A DNA stretch of 64,000 nt, taken from Rhodopirellula halodulae (lineage in GTDB: Bacteria; Planctomycetota; Planctomycetia; Pirellulales; Pirellulaceae). Shown here one piece after another: positions 19,728 to 27,983 of the stretch (positions are counted from its first letter, which is position 1; each line of letters begins with the position of its first letter). The stretch covers positions 1,047,001 to 1,111,000 of the forward strand of contig NZ_JAJKFV010000029.1 in the NCBI RefSeq assembly GCF_020966775.1, written 5' to 3'. The notes beneath the pieces were generated by a model. The model searched no databases, was not told the origin of the DNA, and saw only the letters and a list, made by a program, of their open reading frames with translations. Position numbers and translations under genes: made by a program.

Positions 19728-20075
19728 TTAGCCCGCGTGACGTCGACGCCAGAGAAAGCGAAGGTAATCGAGCATCATCCACTGAATGATCAACAGCGCG
19801 ACGGGGCCGGCGAACAAACAGAACTGGCTGAGCTTTTCATTCTCGAACCATTTCACGCCCGCAGCGGCGAGTGCCGACAAACAAGCCATGACGAAGGCAC
19901 CGTTGATCAACAATAAACCGCACGACAGACCAACGGAACCGAGCGTGGTCAGGCATCCTCCGGCGATGTCGGCCAGAGGAATCGAGTGGGATCCGATGCG
20001 TTCTGATTCTTCGGGGGTCGCACCCGCGCGATCGCCACCCGGGCGAGATCCTTGCTGGGAATCAGAAAGCTTCAT
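19728..20075 (-). CDS. small two-helix membrane protein, unknown function
   Basis: 115 residues starting with ATG. The first 32 residues are hydrophilic (Ser, Gly, Glu), then come two hydrophobic hairpin-like regions: ADIAGGCLTTLGSVGLSCGLLLINGAFV-type sequence from about 35, and LFAGPVALLIIQWMMLDYLRF near the C-terminus, which ends in the basic RRRHAG. No catalytic or binding motif is visible. It is transcribed away from the sensor kinase across a 197-base gap and towards the giant envelope genes, separated from them by about 300 bases. I do not recognise the family. Confidence 0.65.
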   Translation of the reverse strand: MKLSDSQQGSRPGGDRAGATPEESERIGSHSIPLADIAGGCLTTLGSVGLSCGLLLINGAFVMACLSALAAAGVKWFENEKLSQFCLFAGPVALLIIQWMMLDYLRFLWRRRHAG

Positions 20076-20173
20076 TGAATATTCTATTTTCGAAACTGCC
20101 GAGACCTGAGTCCGGCGTTTAAACTGTCACGTTTGGCGGTGCCTGGATGGATCGACGTGCTTGCGACGAGCAG

Positions 20174-20221
20174 CCAGTTCAGCATGGCTGCGAACGGCCA
20201 TTTCAGCATGGCTGTTAATGG
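20174..20221. repeat. 24-bp direct repeat (two copies) between divergent genes
   Basis: Two adjacent 24-base units, identical at 20 positions, share the core TTCAGCATGGCTG (20178-20190 and 20202-20214). They lie about 50 bases before the start of the sensor kinase, in the gap between two divergent genes. A 24-base period is a little over two helical turns, compatible with a regulator site, but this is inference. Confidence 0.5.
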
Positions 20222-20272
20222 ATTGAGAAACAACCAGCCATTGAAATCCCGCGATTCATCGTGGACACAGAC

Positions 20273-21613
20273 ATGTTAATGAAACAGGACGCTCGCCTAC
20301 GCCCGTCGCCCATTTGCTTTTCGCAGTCGCCGATCCGCTCGTTCGGCCCCGCCATCGCCGGGATGGTTTTGATTTTGGTGATGGTCGTGGCGGGAGCATC
20401 CAGTTGGCTGGTCGGATTGGTCAGCTTGGTGATCATCGGGTTGCTGCTCGTCTTTCGACATTGGCACAGTTCGCAACAGGATGACGCCGTCTCCGCGTTC
20501 GTTCGCGACAGCAACGAAGAAGTTCAGAAGTGGCAGGAACGTTTGCGGTGCCTGCATGCGGAAACTCGCCAGAACGCATCGGCGTTGTTGCAGTTGAGCG
20601 ACGGCGTCATCGTGCTCAGCAAAGACTTCTCGGTTCTGTTGATCAATCCGTCGGCGGTGAGGTTGTTGGGACTGAAAAAACGAGACGCGTTGCTGGGACG
20701 TTGCTTCACGGAATTGGTGCGAGTGCCACAGTTGTTGGCTTCCATTCGGTCCGCCGTGAAAGAACATCAACCGCAAGAGTTCACGGTGGAGGTTCACGAC
20801 CAAGGAACCATACGTCCTTTGCGGGTGCGAGTTGACTTGATCGACACCGGCGAAGAACCCAACTTGCAATTGTCTTTACGTGACGAAACGGAGTCTCGTC
20901 GAGTCGAGGAAATGCGGCGAGAATTCATTGCGAATGTGTCGCATGAGCTGAAGACGCCTCTGGCTGCGATCAAAGGATACGCCGAGACGGTCGAGTTGGC
21001 GGTCCAAGACGACCCCGACGCGGCACTGCATTTCATGAAGCAAATCACGTCTCAGTGTTTGCGATTGGAACGTTTGGTCCACGAGATGATGCAGTTGGCT
21101 CGGGCTCAGTCCGGTCCCGCTAACTTGCACCTGTCGAGCGTTTCGTTGACGGAGATCGTGGAGGATGCCATTCGGACCTACGAGCCGGTGGCCATCGCAA
21201 ACGATTTGGAATTGGTGCCTGAAGTCTTTCCGGGAAAGGCCAAAATCATCGCCGACCGCGAAGCGACTCTCACAATCGCGAATAATTTGATCGGCAATGC
21301 GATTCGCTACACGCCGGCTGGTGGCGAAGTGCGCGTGTCGATTGAAGAGGATGCCGACCGTTGGGTATTGGCGGTCGAAGACACGGGCGTTGGGATTCCC
21401 TGTTCAGAACATCAACGCGTGTTTGAACGGTTCTATCGCGGCAGCCGCAACGAAGAATCCGGAAAGGGCGGAACGGGATTGGGGCTGGCAATCGTGAAGC
21501 ACTTGACGCAGGCTCAAGATGGCGAGGTGTCTCTTGAAAGCGTGCCGGGACAAGGTTCCTGCTTCCGTGTCCGTCTTCCGGCGGTCGCTTCGGCCGAACT
21601 GAATCGCGTCTGA
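20273..21613 (+). CDS. PhoR-like membrane sensor histidine kinase
   Basis: 446 residues from the chosen ATG; the frame also opens with a GTG at 20261 and has an ATG at 20279, so the exact start is uncertain. Two close hydrophobic segments near residues 30-60 form a membrane hairpin. A PAS-like domain follows (LLQLSDGVIVLSKDFSVLLI onwards), then a HisKA domain with FIANVSHELKTPL (phospho-acceptor His at residue 224), and an HATPase_c domain with N-box NNLIGNAIRYTP, G1 DTGVGIP, and G2 GKGGTGLGLAIVKHL. The layout matches phosphate-type sensor kinases such as PhoR. No response regulator gene is adjacent, so partner and signal are unknown. Its 3' end lies 79 bases before the S41 protease gene in the same direction. 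Confidence 0.9.
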   Translation: MLMKQDARLRPSPICFSQSPIRSFGPAIAGMVLILVMVVAGASSWLVGLVSLVIIGLLLVFRHWHSSQQDDAVSAFVRDSNEEVQKWQERLRCLHAETRQNASALLQLSDGVIVLSKDFSVLLINPSAVRLLGLKKRDALLGRCFTELVRVPQLLASIRSAVKEHQPQEFTVEVHDQGTIRPLRVRVDLIDTGEEPNLQLSLRDETESRRVEEMRREFIANVSHELKTPLAAIKGYAETVELAVQDDPDAALHFMKQITSQCLRLERLVHEMMQLARAQSGPANLHLSSVSLTEIVEDAIRTYEPVAIANDLELVPEVFPGKAKIIADREATLTIANNLIGNAIRYTPAGGEVRVSIEEDADRWVLAVEDTGVGIPCSEHQRVFERFYRGSRNEESGKGGTGLGLAIVKHLTQAQDGEVSLESVPGQGSCFRVRLPAVASAELNRV

Positions 21614-21692
21614 GTCGAACCGACGGTAGAGCTGCTGGTCGGACTTGATAGGATGAGGGACACTTGTCATTCATTCTCCTCCGGTTGACGCT

Positions 21693-23102
21693 ATGCTCCC
21701 GCGAAATCTGACGTTGCTTTGCACCGTGATGGTCATCTCCTTTGCGTGCTACTTGATGCACCTGCGGACACGGACCGCGATGATGGTTGGCGAAGCGTTG
21801 GAGATGATCGATCGCTTTTACGTGGAACCAGTGGATCGACGGGAATTGCTGACTTCCGCGATGGGCGGAATGACCTCCAAGTTGGATCAGCATAGCGAAT
21901 ACATTCCGCCGGTCAGCTACCAAGCCTTTCAGGACACGATCCAACAAGAATTCGCGGGGATCGGCATCTTTGTCGATCAACCCGAAGAAGGCTCGCCCGT
22001 TCGTGTGATCACTCCCTTGGTCGGTTCACCCGCACTGCAAGCCGGTTTGTTGCCCGGGGACCAAATCATTGAGGTGGACGGGGAGTATGTCGGCGACATG
22101 GACATTCGGTCGGTCAGTGAACGATTGCGAGGCCCCATTGGCACCACGGTTCGATTGTTGGTGCGTCGCGGGGAAGATGATGAGAAGCTGACGGTGCAGC
22201 GAGACACCATTCAATTGGAATCGGTGATCGGGGATCATCGCGATGAGGAAGATCGCTGGGTGTATCGTCTGAAGCAACATCCGGACATCGTGTACGCGCG
22301 GATGACCAGCTTCGGTGACAAGACCGTCAACGAGCTTCGTGCGGTGCTGTCGCGATTGATGCCCGAGCCCGATGTGTCGGGGTTGATCTTGGATCTGCGT
22401 GGCAACGGTGGCGGTTTGCTGACGGCCGCCGTTGACGTGTGCGACATGTTTCTCAGTCGCGGCAAAATCGTGAGTACGAAGACTCGCGGTGGCGTCATTG
22501 AAGAGGAGGTGTATGCGACCGAAGGAATATTGGTTCCCGCGAATTTGCCGGTGGCAATTTTGATTGACGAACATTCGGCGAGTGCCAGTGAGATCGTTGC
22601 GGCGGCTCTGCAAGATCACCAACGGGCGACCATTGTTGGGATGCGGAGCTATGGCAAAGGCACCGTTCAAAACATCCTGCCGTTGGAATACGGTCGCAGT
22701 GCATTGCGATTGACGGTCGCGAAGTATTACCGACCGAGTGATCGAAATATTCATCGCGGAATCGACGACACGGAAGAAGACGAGTGGGGCGTTTCCCCAG
22801 ACGAAGGAATGGAAGCGGAAATCGCGGAAGAGGATTTACCGCGCTTGGCCAAGTTCTGGGAGGAAGCCTCTTACCCGTCTTTGAAACTTTCCAGTGCCAA
22901 TGCAATTGAATCTTCCGCATCGACCGATCGTTCGTCGAGCGTTGACTCCGAAAACGGTGAGGCCGACCGCGAAAAATCGGTGGATGGTGAGGCTGAAAAC
23001 ACACCCATTCGATCTGCCTGGGACTTGGACGCACCGCTTCGCAAGGCGGTGGAGGCGATTCGCTCGTCGGATCAGGAAACTCCCGTTGCCGCAGCTGCGT
23101 AG
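21693..23102 (+). CDS. C-terminal processing (CtpA-type) S41 serine protease
   Basis: 469 residues. An N-terminal signal anchor (LTLLCTVMVISFACYLMHL) directs it to the envelope. A short helical region with FYVEPVD leads to a PDZ domain (about 90-170, with GSPALQAGLLPGDQIIEVDG), then the S41 core: LDLRGNGGGLL, and SASASE at 295-300. Ser297 with Lys322 in SYGKGTVQ gives the 25-residue Ser-Lys spacing of the CtpB-type dyad. The C-terminal 90 residues are acidic and low-complexity. Members of this family trim protein C-termini in the periplasm. It follows the sensor kinase by 79 bases and may be co-transcribed; its target is unknown. Confidence 0.93.
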   Translation: MLPRNLTLLCTVMVISFACYLMHLRTRTAMMVGEALEMIDRFYVEPVDRRELLTSAMGGMTSKLDQHSEYIPPVSYQAFQDTIQQEFAGIGIFVDQPEEGSPVRVITPLVGSPALQAGLLPGDQIIEVDGEYVGDMDIRSVSERLRGPIGTTVRLLVRRGEDDEKLTVQRDTIQLESVIGDHRDEEDRWVYRLKQHPDIVYARMTSFGDKTVNELRAVLSRLMPEPDVSGLILDLRGNGGGLLTAAVDVCDMFLSRGKIVSTKTRGGVIEEEVYATEGILVPANLPVAILIDEHSASASEIVAAALQDHQRATIVGMRSYGKGTVQNILPLEYGRSALRLTVAKYYRPSDRNIHRGIDDTEEDEWGVSPDEGMEAEIAEEDLPRLAKFWEEASYPSLKLSSANAIESSASTDRSSSVDSENGEADREKSVDGEAENTPIRSAWDLDAPLRKAVEAIRSSDQETPVAAAA

Positions 23103-23133
23103 AAGGCGGTTGTGAGTGCCGAGCGTGCGTTGA

Positions 23134-23178
23134 TAAGTTGATTGAGGCACTGTTAAGCTGATTCAGTAAGCTGATTCA
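23134..23178. repeat. three related 12-13-base repeats downstream of the S41 gene
   Basis: The 12-mer TAAGCTGATTCA occurs at 23154-23165 and 23167-23178, spaced 13 bases apart, and a weaker copy TAAGTTGATTGA sits at 23134-23145. They lie between the protease gene and the HMA-like gene, about 140 bases before the latter. They could be operator sites or neutral slippage repeats. Confidence 0.45.
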
Positions 23179-23313
23179 AAACGTGCGCGGGCGACCGGCC
23201 CGAGTTCAGCTAAACTGCTTGATCGGTCTGAAACGTCCGTCCGTTTTGCTGTCGCTCTCGCATTTGACGGTCCCGCCGCGGATCCCCTCCCACCCGTTGT
23301 TGAGTTTTCTCCA

Positions 23314-23694
23314 ATGAAATCGATTGTTTACGTCGTTGCTGCTTTGGCTGCTGTTGGAATCATGGTTGCGATTTCCTCGTCACCAAAGGACGGACCGGTT
23401 GAATCGGCCGAACCCGCAACCGCCGTCGTGGCGACGCCGGAAGTGATGGCCGAAGCGGGCTCGCTGACGTTGGAAGTGCCTGAAATGCACTGCCAATTCG
23501 CTTGTTTCCCGCGAGTCCAGGAAACCTTGCAGAAAAACGATGCCGTCAGCGAAGTGGTTTTGGTCGACCAGCCCGACCCCAATGCGTTGACCGTCAAGAA
23601 AGTCGTCGTCAAGTACGATTCGGGTTTCGATGTGACCGCGGCCCTGGCGGATCTCCACAAAGAAGGTTTCTCATCCGCACAAAAGGTTCAGTAG
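23314..23694 (+). CDS. small secreted HMA-like heavy-metal-binding protein
   Basis: 126 residues. An N-terminal signal peptide or anchor (VYVVAALAAVGIMVAISSS) is followed by a linker and one HMA-like fold: LTLEVPEMHCQFACFPRVQETLQ, a connecting strand, and VVVKYDSGFDVTAALADLHKEGF. In classic HMA domains the metal site is GMxCxxC; here it is MHCQFAC (Cys60 and Cys64), a C-x3-C spacing with an adjacent histidine. A periplasmic role in metal binding is plausible, but the altered site could also mean another ligand. It stands alone, 134 bases before the CbiX gene in the same direction; a link to cobalt or sirohaem metallation is only a guess. Confidence 0.75.
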   Translation: MKSIVYVVAALAAVGIMVAISSSPKDGPVESAEPATAVVATPEVMAEAGSLTLEVPEMHCQFACFPRVQETLQKNDAVSEVVLVDQPDPNALTVKKVVVKYDSGFDVTAALADLHKEGFSSAQKVQ

Positions 23695-23828
23695 GCTTTC
23701 CGCCTCAACATAGTGATGCACCGGCCGGTGGTTCGCTGCCGGTCCGATGCCCCTGTGAATCATTCCGCGGGCGGCGTTGCATTGGCTGAGTTGAATCGGG
23801 AAATGATCGTTGACCGGAGGACGAATAC

Positions 23829-24785
23829 GTGAGTGAGTCACCGTCTTCCGCAAGGAACGCTGATAGTGAAACGTCCTTTCATGCGGACGTAAACGCGGAA
23901 TCAAAGACCGGCGAAGTTTGTGGCGTACTTTTGGTCGGGCATGGGACTCGCGACCCACGTGGGACGGAAGAGTTTTTCCAACTTGGCGAGAAGCTTGCCG
24001 AGCGGATGTCCCACCGCTTCGCAATGCGATCGATCGTCCAACCTTGTTTGTTGGAGTTTCAATCGCCCACGATCGAAGAAGGTTGGCGAAATCTGATCGA
24101 TGCGGGAGCGGGCCGCATCGTCATCGCGCCTTTGCTTTTGTTCGCTGCGGGACATGCCAAATCCGATATCCCAGATGAGATTCGGCGAGTCGCGGAAATC
24201 ACCGGCACGCTGGATCGGATTTCCGGATTCAGTCGGCCTTTGTCTCGGCAATCCGAACTGATTCGTTTGGTTCGCAATCGACTGGTCGAGTCATTGGGCA
24301 TCAACCAGCCTTCCAATGATCCGAAGCTTGAGAAGCGAACCGCAGTGGTGATGGTTGGGCGTGGAAGCCTGGATCCGTGCGCGAGTTCGGACATGCGATT
24401 GCTGACGGAAGTTGCACTTCGCGGAAAACCGGTGATCGACGAAATTGAGAATCGTTCGGCCGCTGGTCTGTCTTTGGCAGATGCGGCGTCGCTTTCCTCG
24501 GAGAGCGTGGCGACGACGTTTTACGCGATGGCTGAACCTCGTTTGCCTGATACGTTGCGACGCATCGGAAAGAGTGGCCGTTTTGACCGGATCATCGTGC
24601 AGCCTCACCTGTTGTTTTCAGGGCGGCTCTACGATGCCATCGTGCGTCAAACGGAAGAGGCCGGGGATGAATTCGACGAAATCGAATTCGTCGTTTCGCG
24701 GTATCTGGGGCCGGTGAAAGAGGTCGCGGACGCGATTTTGGCTCGCGTCGAAGAGGTGGTGAATCACCGCGTTCAAATCGTTTGA
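23829..24785 (+). CDS. two-domain CbiX-type sirohydrochlorin/cobalt chelatase
   Basis: 318 residues, starting with GTG. The start is fixed by a strong Shine-Dalgarno GGAGG at 23816-23820, eight bases upstream. The family inserts cobalt or iron into sirohydrochlorin for cobalamin or sirohaem synthesis. The first half carries both metal-handling histidines: VGHGTRDPRG (His38) and AAGHAKSDIP (His109). The second half repeats the fold, but the equivalent positions are Arg: VGRGSLDP (Arg178) and FSGRLYDAI (Arg266), so probably only the first half is catalytic. The first 30 residues are a polar extension. No other cobalamin or sirohaem genes are in the window, so the metal is undecided. It converges on the hypothetical gene at 24836, 50 bases away. 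Confidence 0.85.
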   Translation: MSESPSSARNADSETSFHADVNAESKTGEVCGVLLVGHGTRDPRGTEEFFQLGEKLAERMSHRFAMRSIVQPCLLEFQSPTIEEGWRNLIDAGAGRIVIAPLLLFAAGHAKSDIPDEIRRVAEITGTLDRISGFSRPLSRQSELIRLVRNRLVESLGINQPSNDPKLEKRTAVVMVGRGSLDPCASSDMRLLTEVALRGKPVIDEIENRSAAGLSLADAASLSSESVATTFYAMAEPRLPDTLRRIGKSGRFDRIIVQPHLLFSGRLYDAIVRQTEEAGDEFDEIEFVVSRYLGPVKEVADAILARVEEVVNHRVQIV

Positions 24786-24835
24786 GCTCGCACTTCGTCT
24801 CGCGTTGTTAATGGCCAACTCGAAAGCTCGATGAA

Positions 24836-25387
24836 TCAGTCGGGAAGTCGTCGACGATGTCGGGGGCGTTTGGCCTTTGGCAATTCCGCCTGGTGCTCTT
24901 CTTGGTAACGCCGTCGTTCGACGGGCGTCGCGTAATACGTCAGGTACGTGTCGTTATCATCCAAGCAACGCCATTCCAAACATTTGCCGGGAACGTCGAT
25001 CTTCTTTTCGCAGGCGGGCAGAATGTCGCGATAGATCACTCGGTACAGTTCGCGATCCGACAAGTGATCGGTGTAGGTGAGTTTGATGTTCTGCGAGTGA
25101 AGTTTCTGGATTGTTTGACGCAATTCATCGGCGAGTGCTGAATCGTCCATCGAGTCCGGCGAAGGAATTTGCAGCGGCGGATCAAACCAATGAGCGATCG
25201 CCAGTGCAGGGGCACGTTCCCAAGCGAGAATGGAAGCGAGGTACTCGTTCTCTTGTTGGAGCGGCATGCTGCGCGTGGTCGGATCGTCGATGGACTCATC
25301 TCGATACGGTTCCAGCTCGTCTCGCAGTCGAGCGTTGGTGAGAATCAAATCCACCTCGTCGATCATCGGCTGACTCGTTTCACTCAT
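24836..25387 (-). CDS. hypothetical cytoplasmic protein
   Basis: 183 residues, ATG start, no signal peptide or membrane segment. The N-terminal half is acidic and helical (IDEVDLILTNARLRDELEPYRDE), the middle has LADELRQTIQKLHSQNIKLTYTDHLSDRELY, and the C-terminus ends in a strongly basic stretch (PKAKRPRHRRRLPD). A Cys-Trp-Cys segment (LEWRCLDD, with a preceding GKCLEW) and TYLTYYATPVERR stand out, but no catalytic motif is recognisable. The strength of the frame and its isolated position between convergent and divergent neighbours support a real gene. I do not recognise the family. Confidence 0.7.
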   Translation of the reverse strand: MSETSQPMIDEVDLILTNARLRDELEPYRDESIDDPTTRSMPLQQENEYLASILAWERAPALAIAHWFDPPLQIPSPDSMDDSALADELRQTIQKLHSQNIKLTYTDHLSDRELYRVIYRDILPACEKKIDVPGKCLEWRCLDDNDTYLTYYATPVERRRYQEEHQAELPKAKRPRHRRRLPD

Positions 25388-25873
25388 GTCCTAGTACCCT
25401 TCGTCCGTTGATTGTCACTTGTGACCGGGACCCGCGTCCCGCACTCCGTTTTGATTTGCGTCGATGCGACTCGCGTCGACCCTTCCAAGCTATCCAGGCC
25501 GGCTCGACGCTCAATCTAGAATTGAGTCAAAACGGTGAAGTCCACGCTTTTTTGCCAGGCGATGAGTGTCTTGATCGATACGAACGTCACGATTTACCAC
25601 GTTTCAGAGCTCCAATCGCTGTCGCCGGCATCTGGTTTTCTGGTTCGCATCGGCATCTGGCCGTGAAACGACGGGACGTGAAACAGCGAAGCGTGTGTCC
25701 TGCGCCCGTCAGCGCTACAATGGAGCCATCGACAAGTGACTAAGGACTCGACGCCCCCACCGCGATGAACCGCATGTCATTGAGCAGAGTCTGGCAAAGA
25801 TCTGGCAGAGCTCCGCAATCACAGCTTGAGAAACCCGCGAAAAAACCAAGACGATCGCAACAAAGGTCCATCC
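25388..25873. other. 486-base divergent intergenic region
   Basis: Lies between the hypothetical gene (minus) and the isomerase-like gene (plus), so promoters for both are expected here. An imperfect 8-base stem (GTCGATGC / GCGTCGAC with loop GACTC) is at 25460-25480. No convincing gene, RNA or promoter pair could be recognised by eye. Confidence 0.4.
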
Positions 25874-26893
25874 ATGACATTCGCCGACAACCAATCATTC
25901 CAACACCAAAAAGCACGTTCCACATGTAAGGAGGGCAGCCGTCGCCGCTGGCTGAAGCAAACCACACTGGCGGGGCTCGCTGCGGGGACCGCGGGTGGTT
26001 TGTTAAAACCGGATCAGCTTGCATCGCAAGAGGTGGAATCCAATGGGGCGGATTCGAAACGCCGTCCCAATCCAATCGCCGTATCGACCTATTCCTATTG
26101 GCGATATCGCGAGGACAGCAAGTTGACGATCGAGGAATGCATCGATTTGGCGGCTGATGCCGGTTTTGACGCGGTCGAGGTGCTGCACGTTCAAATGACC
26201 GATGAATCGCCCGCCGCCCTTCAGCGAATCAAGCAACGGGCGTTTCGCAATGGATTGAGCCTTTGCGGAATGTCGACTCATCAATCGTTCGTGTCTCCGG
26301 ATGCGGCCGAGCGTCAAAAGAACATTGATCACACGATTCATTGCATCGAGCTCGCCTATGCGATGGGGATCCCGACCATCCGAGTGAATACGGGCCGCTG
26401 GGGGACCTCTGGCAGTTTCGATGAGTTGATGGCGAACAAGGGAATTGAACCAACGCTGGAGGGCTACACCGACGAACAAGGATTCGGCTGGGTGCGAGAC
26501 GGGTTTGAGAAGTGTTTGGCGACGGCCGAAAAATGCGGGGTCGTCATGGGGCTGGAGAACCACTGGGGACTTGGGCGAACGGCGGACGGAGTCTTGCGTG
26601 TCATTCGTGAGGTGGATTCGCCCTGGTTGCGAGCGACCTTGGACACGGGCAATTTTCTGGAAGACCAGTACGAGCAGTATCAGAAACTGGCCCCTGAAGC
26701 CGTGTTCGTGCAGGCCAAAACCTACTTCGGTGGCGGCACCTGGTACTCGCTTGAGATCGACTACGATCGAGTCGCGAAAACCCTTCGTTCGGTCGACTAC
26801 CGCGGTTACATCTGCCTGGAATTCGAAGGCAGCGAGGCTCACGAAACCGCGATTCCCAAGAGCCTCGCCATGCTGCGTGAGGCGTTCGCCTAG
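25874..26893 (+). CDS. Tat-exported xylose-isomerase-like TIM barrel protein
   Basis: 339 residues from the ATG at 25874, preferred over an in-frame TTG at 25826 because AAAGG lies about eight bases before the ATG. A twin-arginine signal is visible near residues 22-45 (SRRRWLKQTTLAGLAAGTAGG), so the folded protein is probably exported. The rest is an AP-endonuclease-2/xylose-isomerase-like TIM barrel: ECIDLAADAGFDAVEVLH, VNTGRWGTSG, GLENHWGLG, TLDTGNF, and CLEFEGSE, which supply the Glu/Asp/His metal ligands typical of this fold. Planctomycetes carry many such sugar phosphate isomerase/epimerase-like proteins; substrate unknown. It has its own likely terminator just downstream and no close partner gene. 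Confidence 0.88.
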   Translation: MTFADNQSFQHQKARSTCKEGSRRRWLKQTTLAGLAAGTAGGLLKPDQLASQEVESNGADSKRRPNPIAVSTYSYWRYREDSKLTIEECIDLAADAGFDAVEVLHVQMTDESPAALQRIKQRAFRNGLSLCGMSTHQSFVSPDAAERQKNIDHTIHCIELAYAMGIPTIRVNTGRWGTSGSFDELMANKGIEPTLEGYTDEQGFGWVRDGFEKCLATAEKCGVVMGLENHWGLGRTADGVLRVIREVDSPWLRATLDTGNFLEDQYEQYQKLAPEAVFVQAKTYFGGGTWYSLEIDYDRVAKTLRSVDYRGYICLEFEGSEAHETAIPKSLAMLREAFA

Positions 26894-26916
26894 GTTGAGA
26901 AGCCACCGCAAAAGCT

Positions 26917-26946
26917 CTTGCCGTTTGGTTTCAGAACGGCAAGATT
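26917..26946 (+). terminator. probable rho-independent terminator
   Basis: A perfect 9-base stem, CTTGCCGTT and AACGGCAAG, with a 9-base loop, followed by ATTT. It lies 24 bases after the stop of the isomerase-like gene. The U-tract is short, so efficiency is uncertain. Confidence 0.5.
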
Positions 26947-27145
26947 TGGTCGGTTGCGTCCATTGCCGGAAGCGATAAGGGGTCGGATGGGCGACCTTGC
27001 CCACTGGCGAAGCTGGTGTCCTCGGCGTTGAATTGGCAAGTCCGGATCGGTTCGATTCGGTCCGAACCCCTCGGCGGTCCTGGCCGTAGCATCACCGGTT
27101 CTCCTTCTCTTCCATCTTTGTATTGTCACGAATTGGATCTGGGTT

Positions 27146-27823
27146 ATGTCCGCTGAAGTTCAGTTTACAGGGGCCGCTGACGCTGCTGAATTTCCATACA
27201 AAGCAATCAATCGCGGTTCGATCGCATCGTTGGTGTTTTTGGGGCTCGCCCTGCCAGGGCTGATGGGGACCTTTTCCCCCATGTTGGTGCTGGCCGTTCC
27301 CGGCATTTTGGCCGCAATTGTGGCTCTGCGAGCCATTCGTCGATATCCCGACGAGTACAGCGGGGCGGGAGTCGCGAAATTTGGGTTGGTCGGATGTTTG
27401 CTGCTGTTCGTTGGCGGCATCGGGTTCCACACCTACACTTACTTGACTGAAGTCCCCGACGGGTACGAACGCGTTGCGTTTTACAAGTTGCAAGCGGAGC
27501 CCAACGGACCGGATCAGCCGACAGAAGACGCCTTGTCCATCGACGGCGATGCTATTTTCTTGAAGGGGTACATTCACCCCAGCAGCGGAAGTGGAATGCT
27601 CCGGCAATTTGTGCTGGTTCCAGATTTGGGAACCTGCTGTTTTGGCGGAGATCCGCGCAGCAGCGACATGATTGAGGTGACGCTTCCGCCAGGCGAATCG
27701 GTGCGAGCCGGTTTGACCAAACGCAAGTTGGCCGGAACCTTCCGAGTCAACCGAATTCCACAGTCGAAGGACGACTTCAAGAATTCGATGTTCTACAAAA
27801 TCCGAGTCGACCAATACGAATGA
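27146..27823 (+). CDS. DUF3299-like protein with DUF4190-like membrane region
   Basis: 225 residues. The N-terminal 105 residues hold two glycine-rich membrane helices (ASLVFLGLALPGLMGTFSP and FGLVGCLLLFVGGIGFHTY) separated by a loop with RAIRRYPDEYSGAGVAK, resembling the DUF4190 hairpin. The C-terminal part resembles DUF3299-type domains: GYIHPSSGSG, QFVLVPDLGTCCFGGDP and MIEVTLPPGE. The CCFG motif and flanks recur in the next gene, so the two are paralogues, this one membrane-anchored and that one secreted. Function unknown. It starts with ATG and lies 160 bases before its paralogue. Confidence 0.75.
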   Translation: MSAEVQFTGAADAAEFPYKAINRGSIASLVFLGLALPGLMGTFSPMLVLAVPGILAAIVALRAIRRYPDEYSGAGVAKFGLVGCLLLFVGGIGFHTYTYLTEVPDGYERVAFYKLQAEPNGPDQPTEDALSIDGDAIFLKGYIHPSSGSGMLRQFVLVPDLGTCCFGGDPRSSDMIEVTLPPGESVRAGLTKRKLAGTFRVNRIPQSKDDFKNSMFYKIRVDQYE

Positions 27824-27983
27824 TCTGTTGGTCGTCCTGACGATTGCGGGGTTGCGAGGCGGCACGCCGCGTTGAGTGGAAATGCGGTGGGCGTTTGGCG
27901 GTGGGAGTTGCTAGGATGTGGTCCCAAACGCTTGGACCAATGCTTCACGAACGATCAACTCACACCAGATGGACGCTCGTCAG

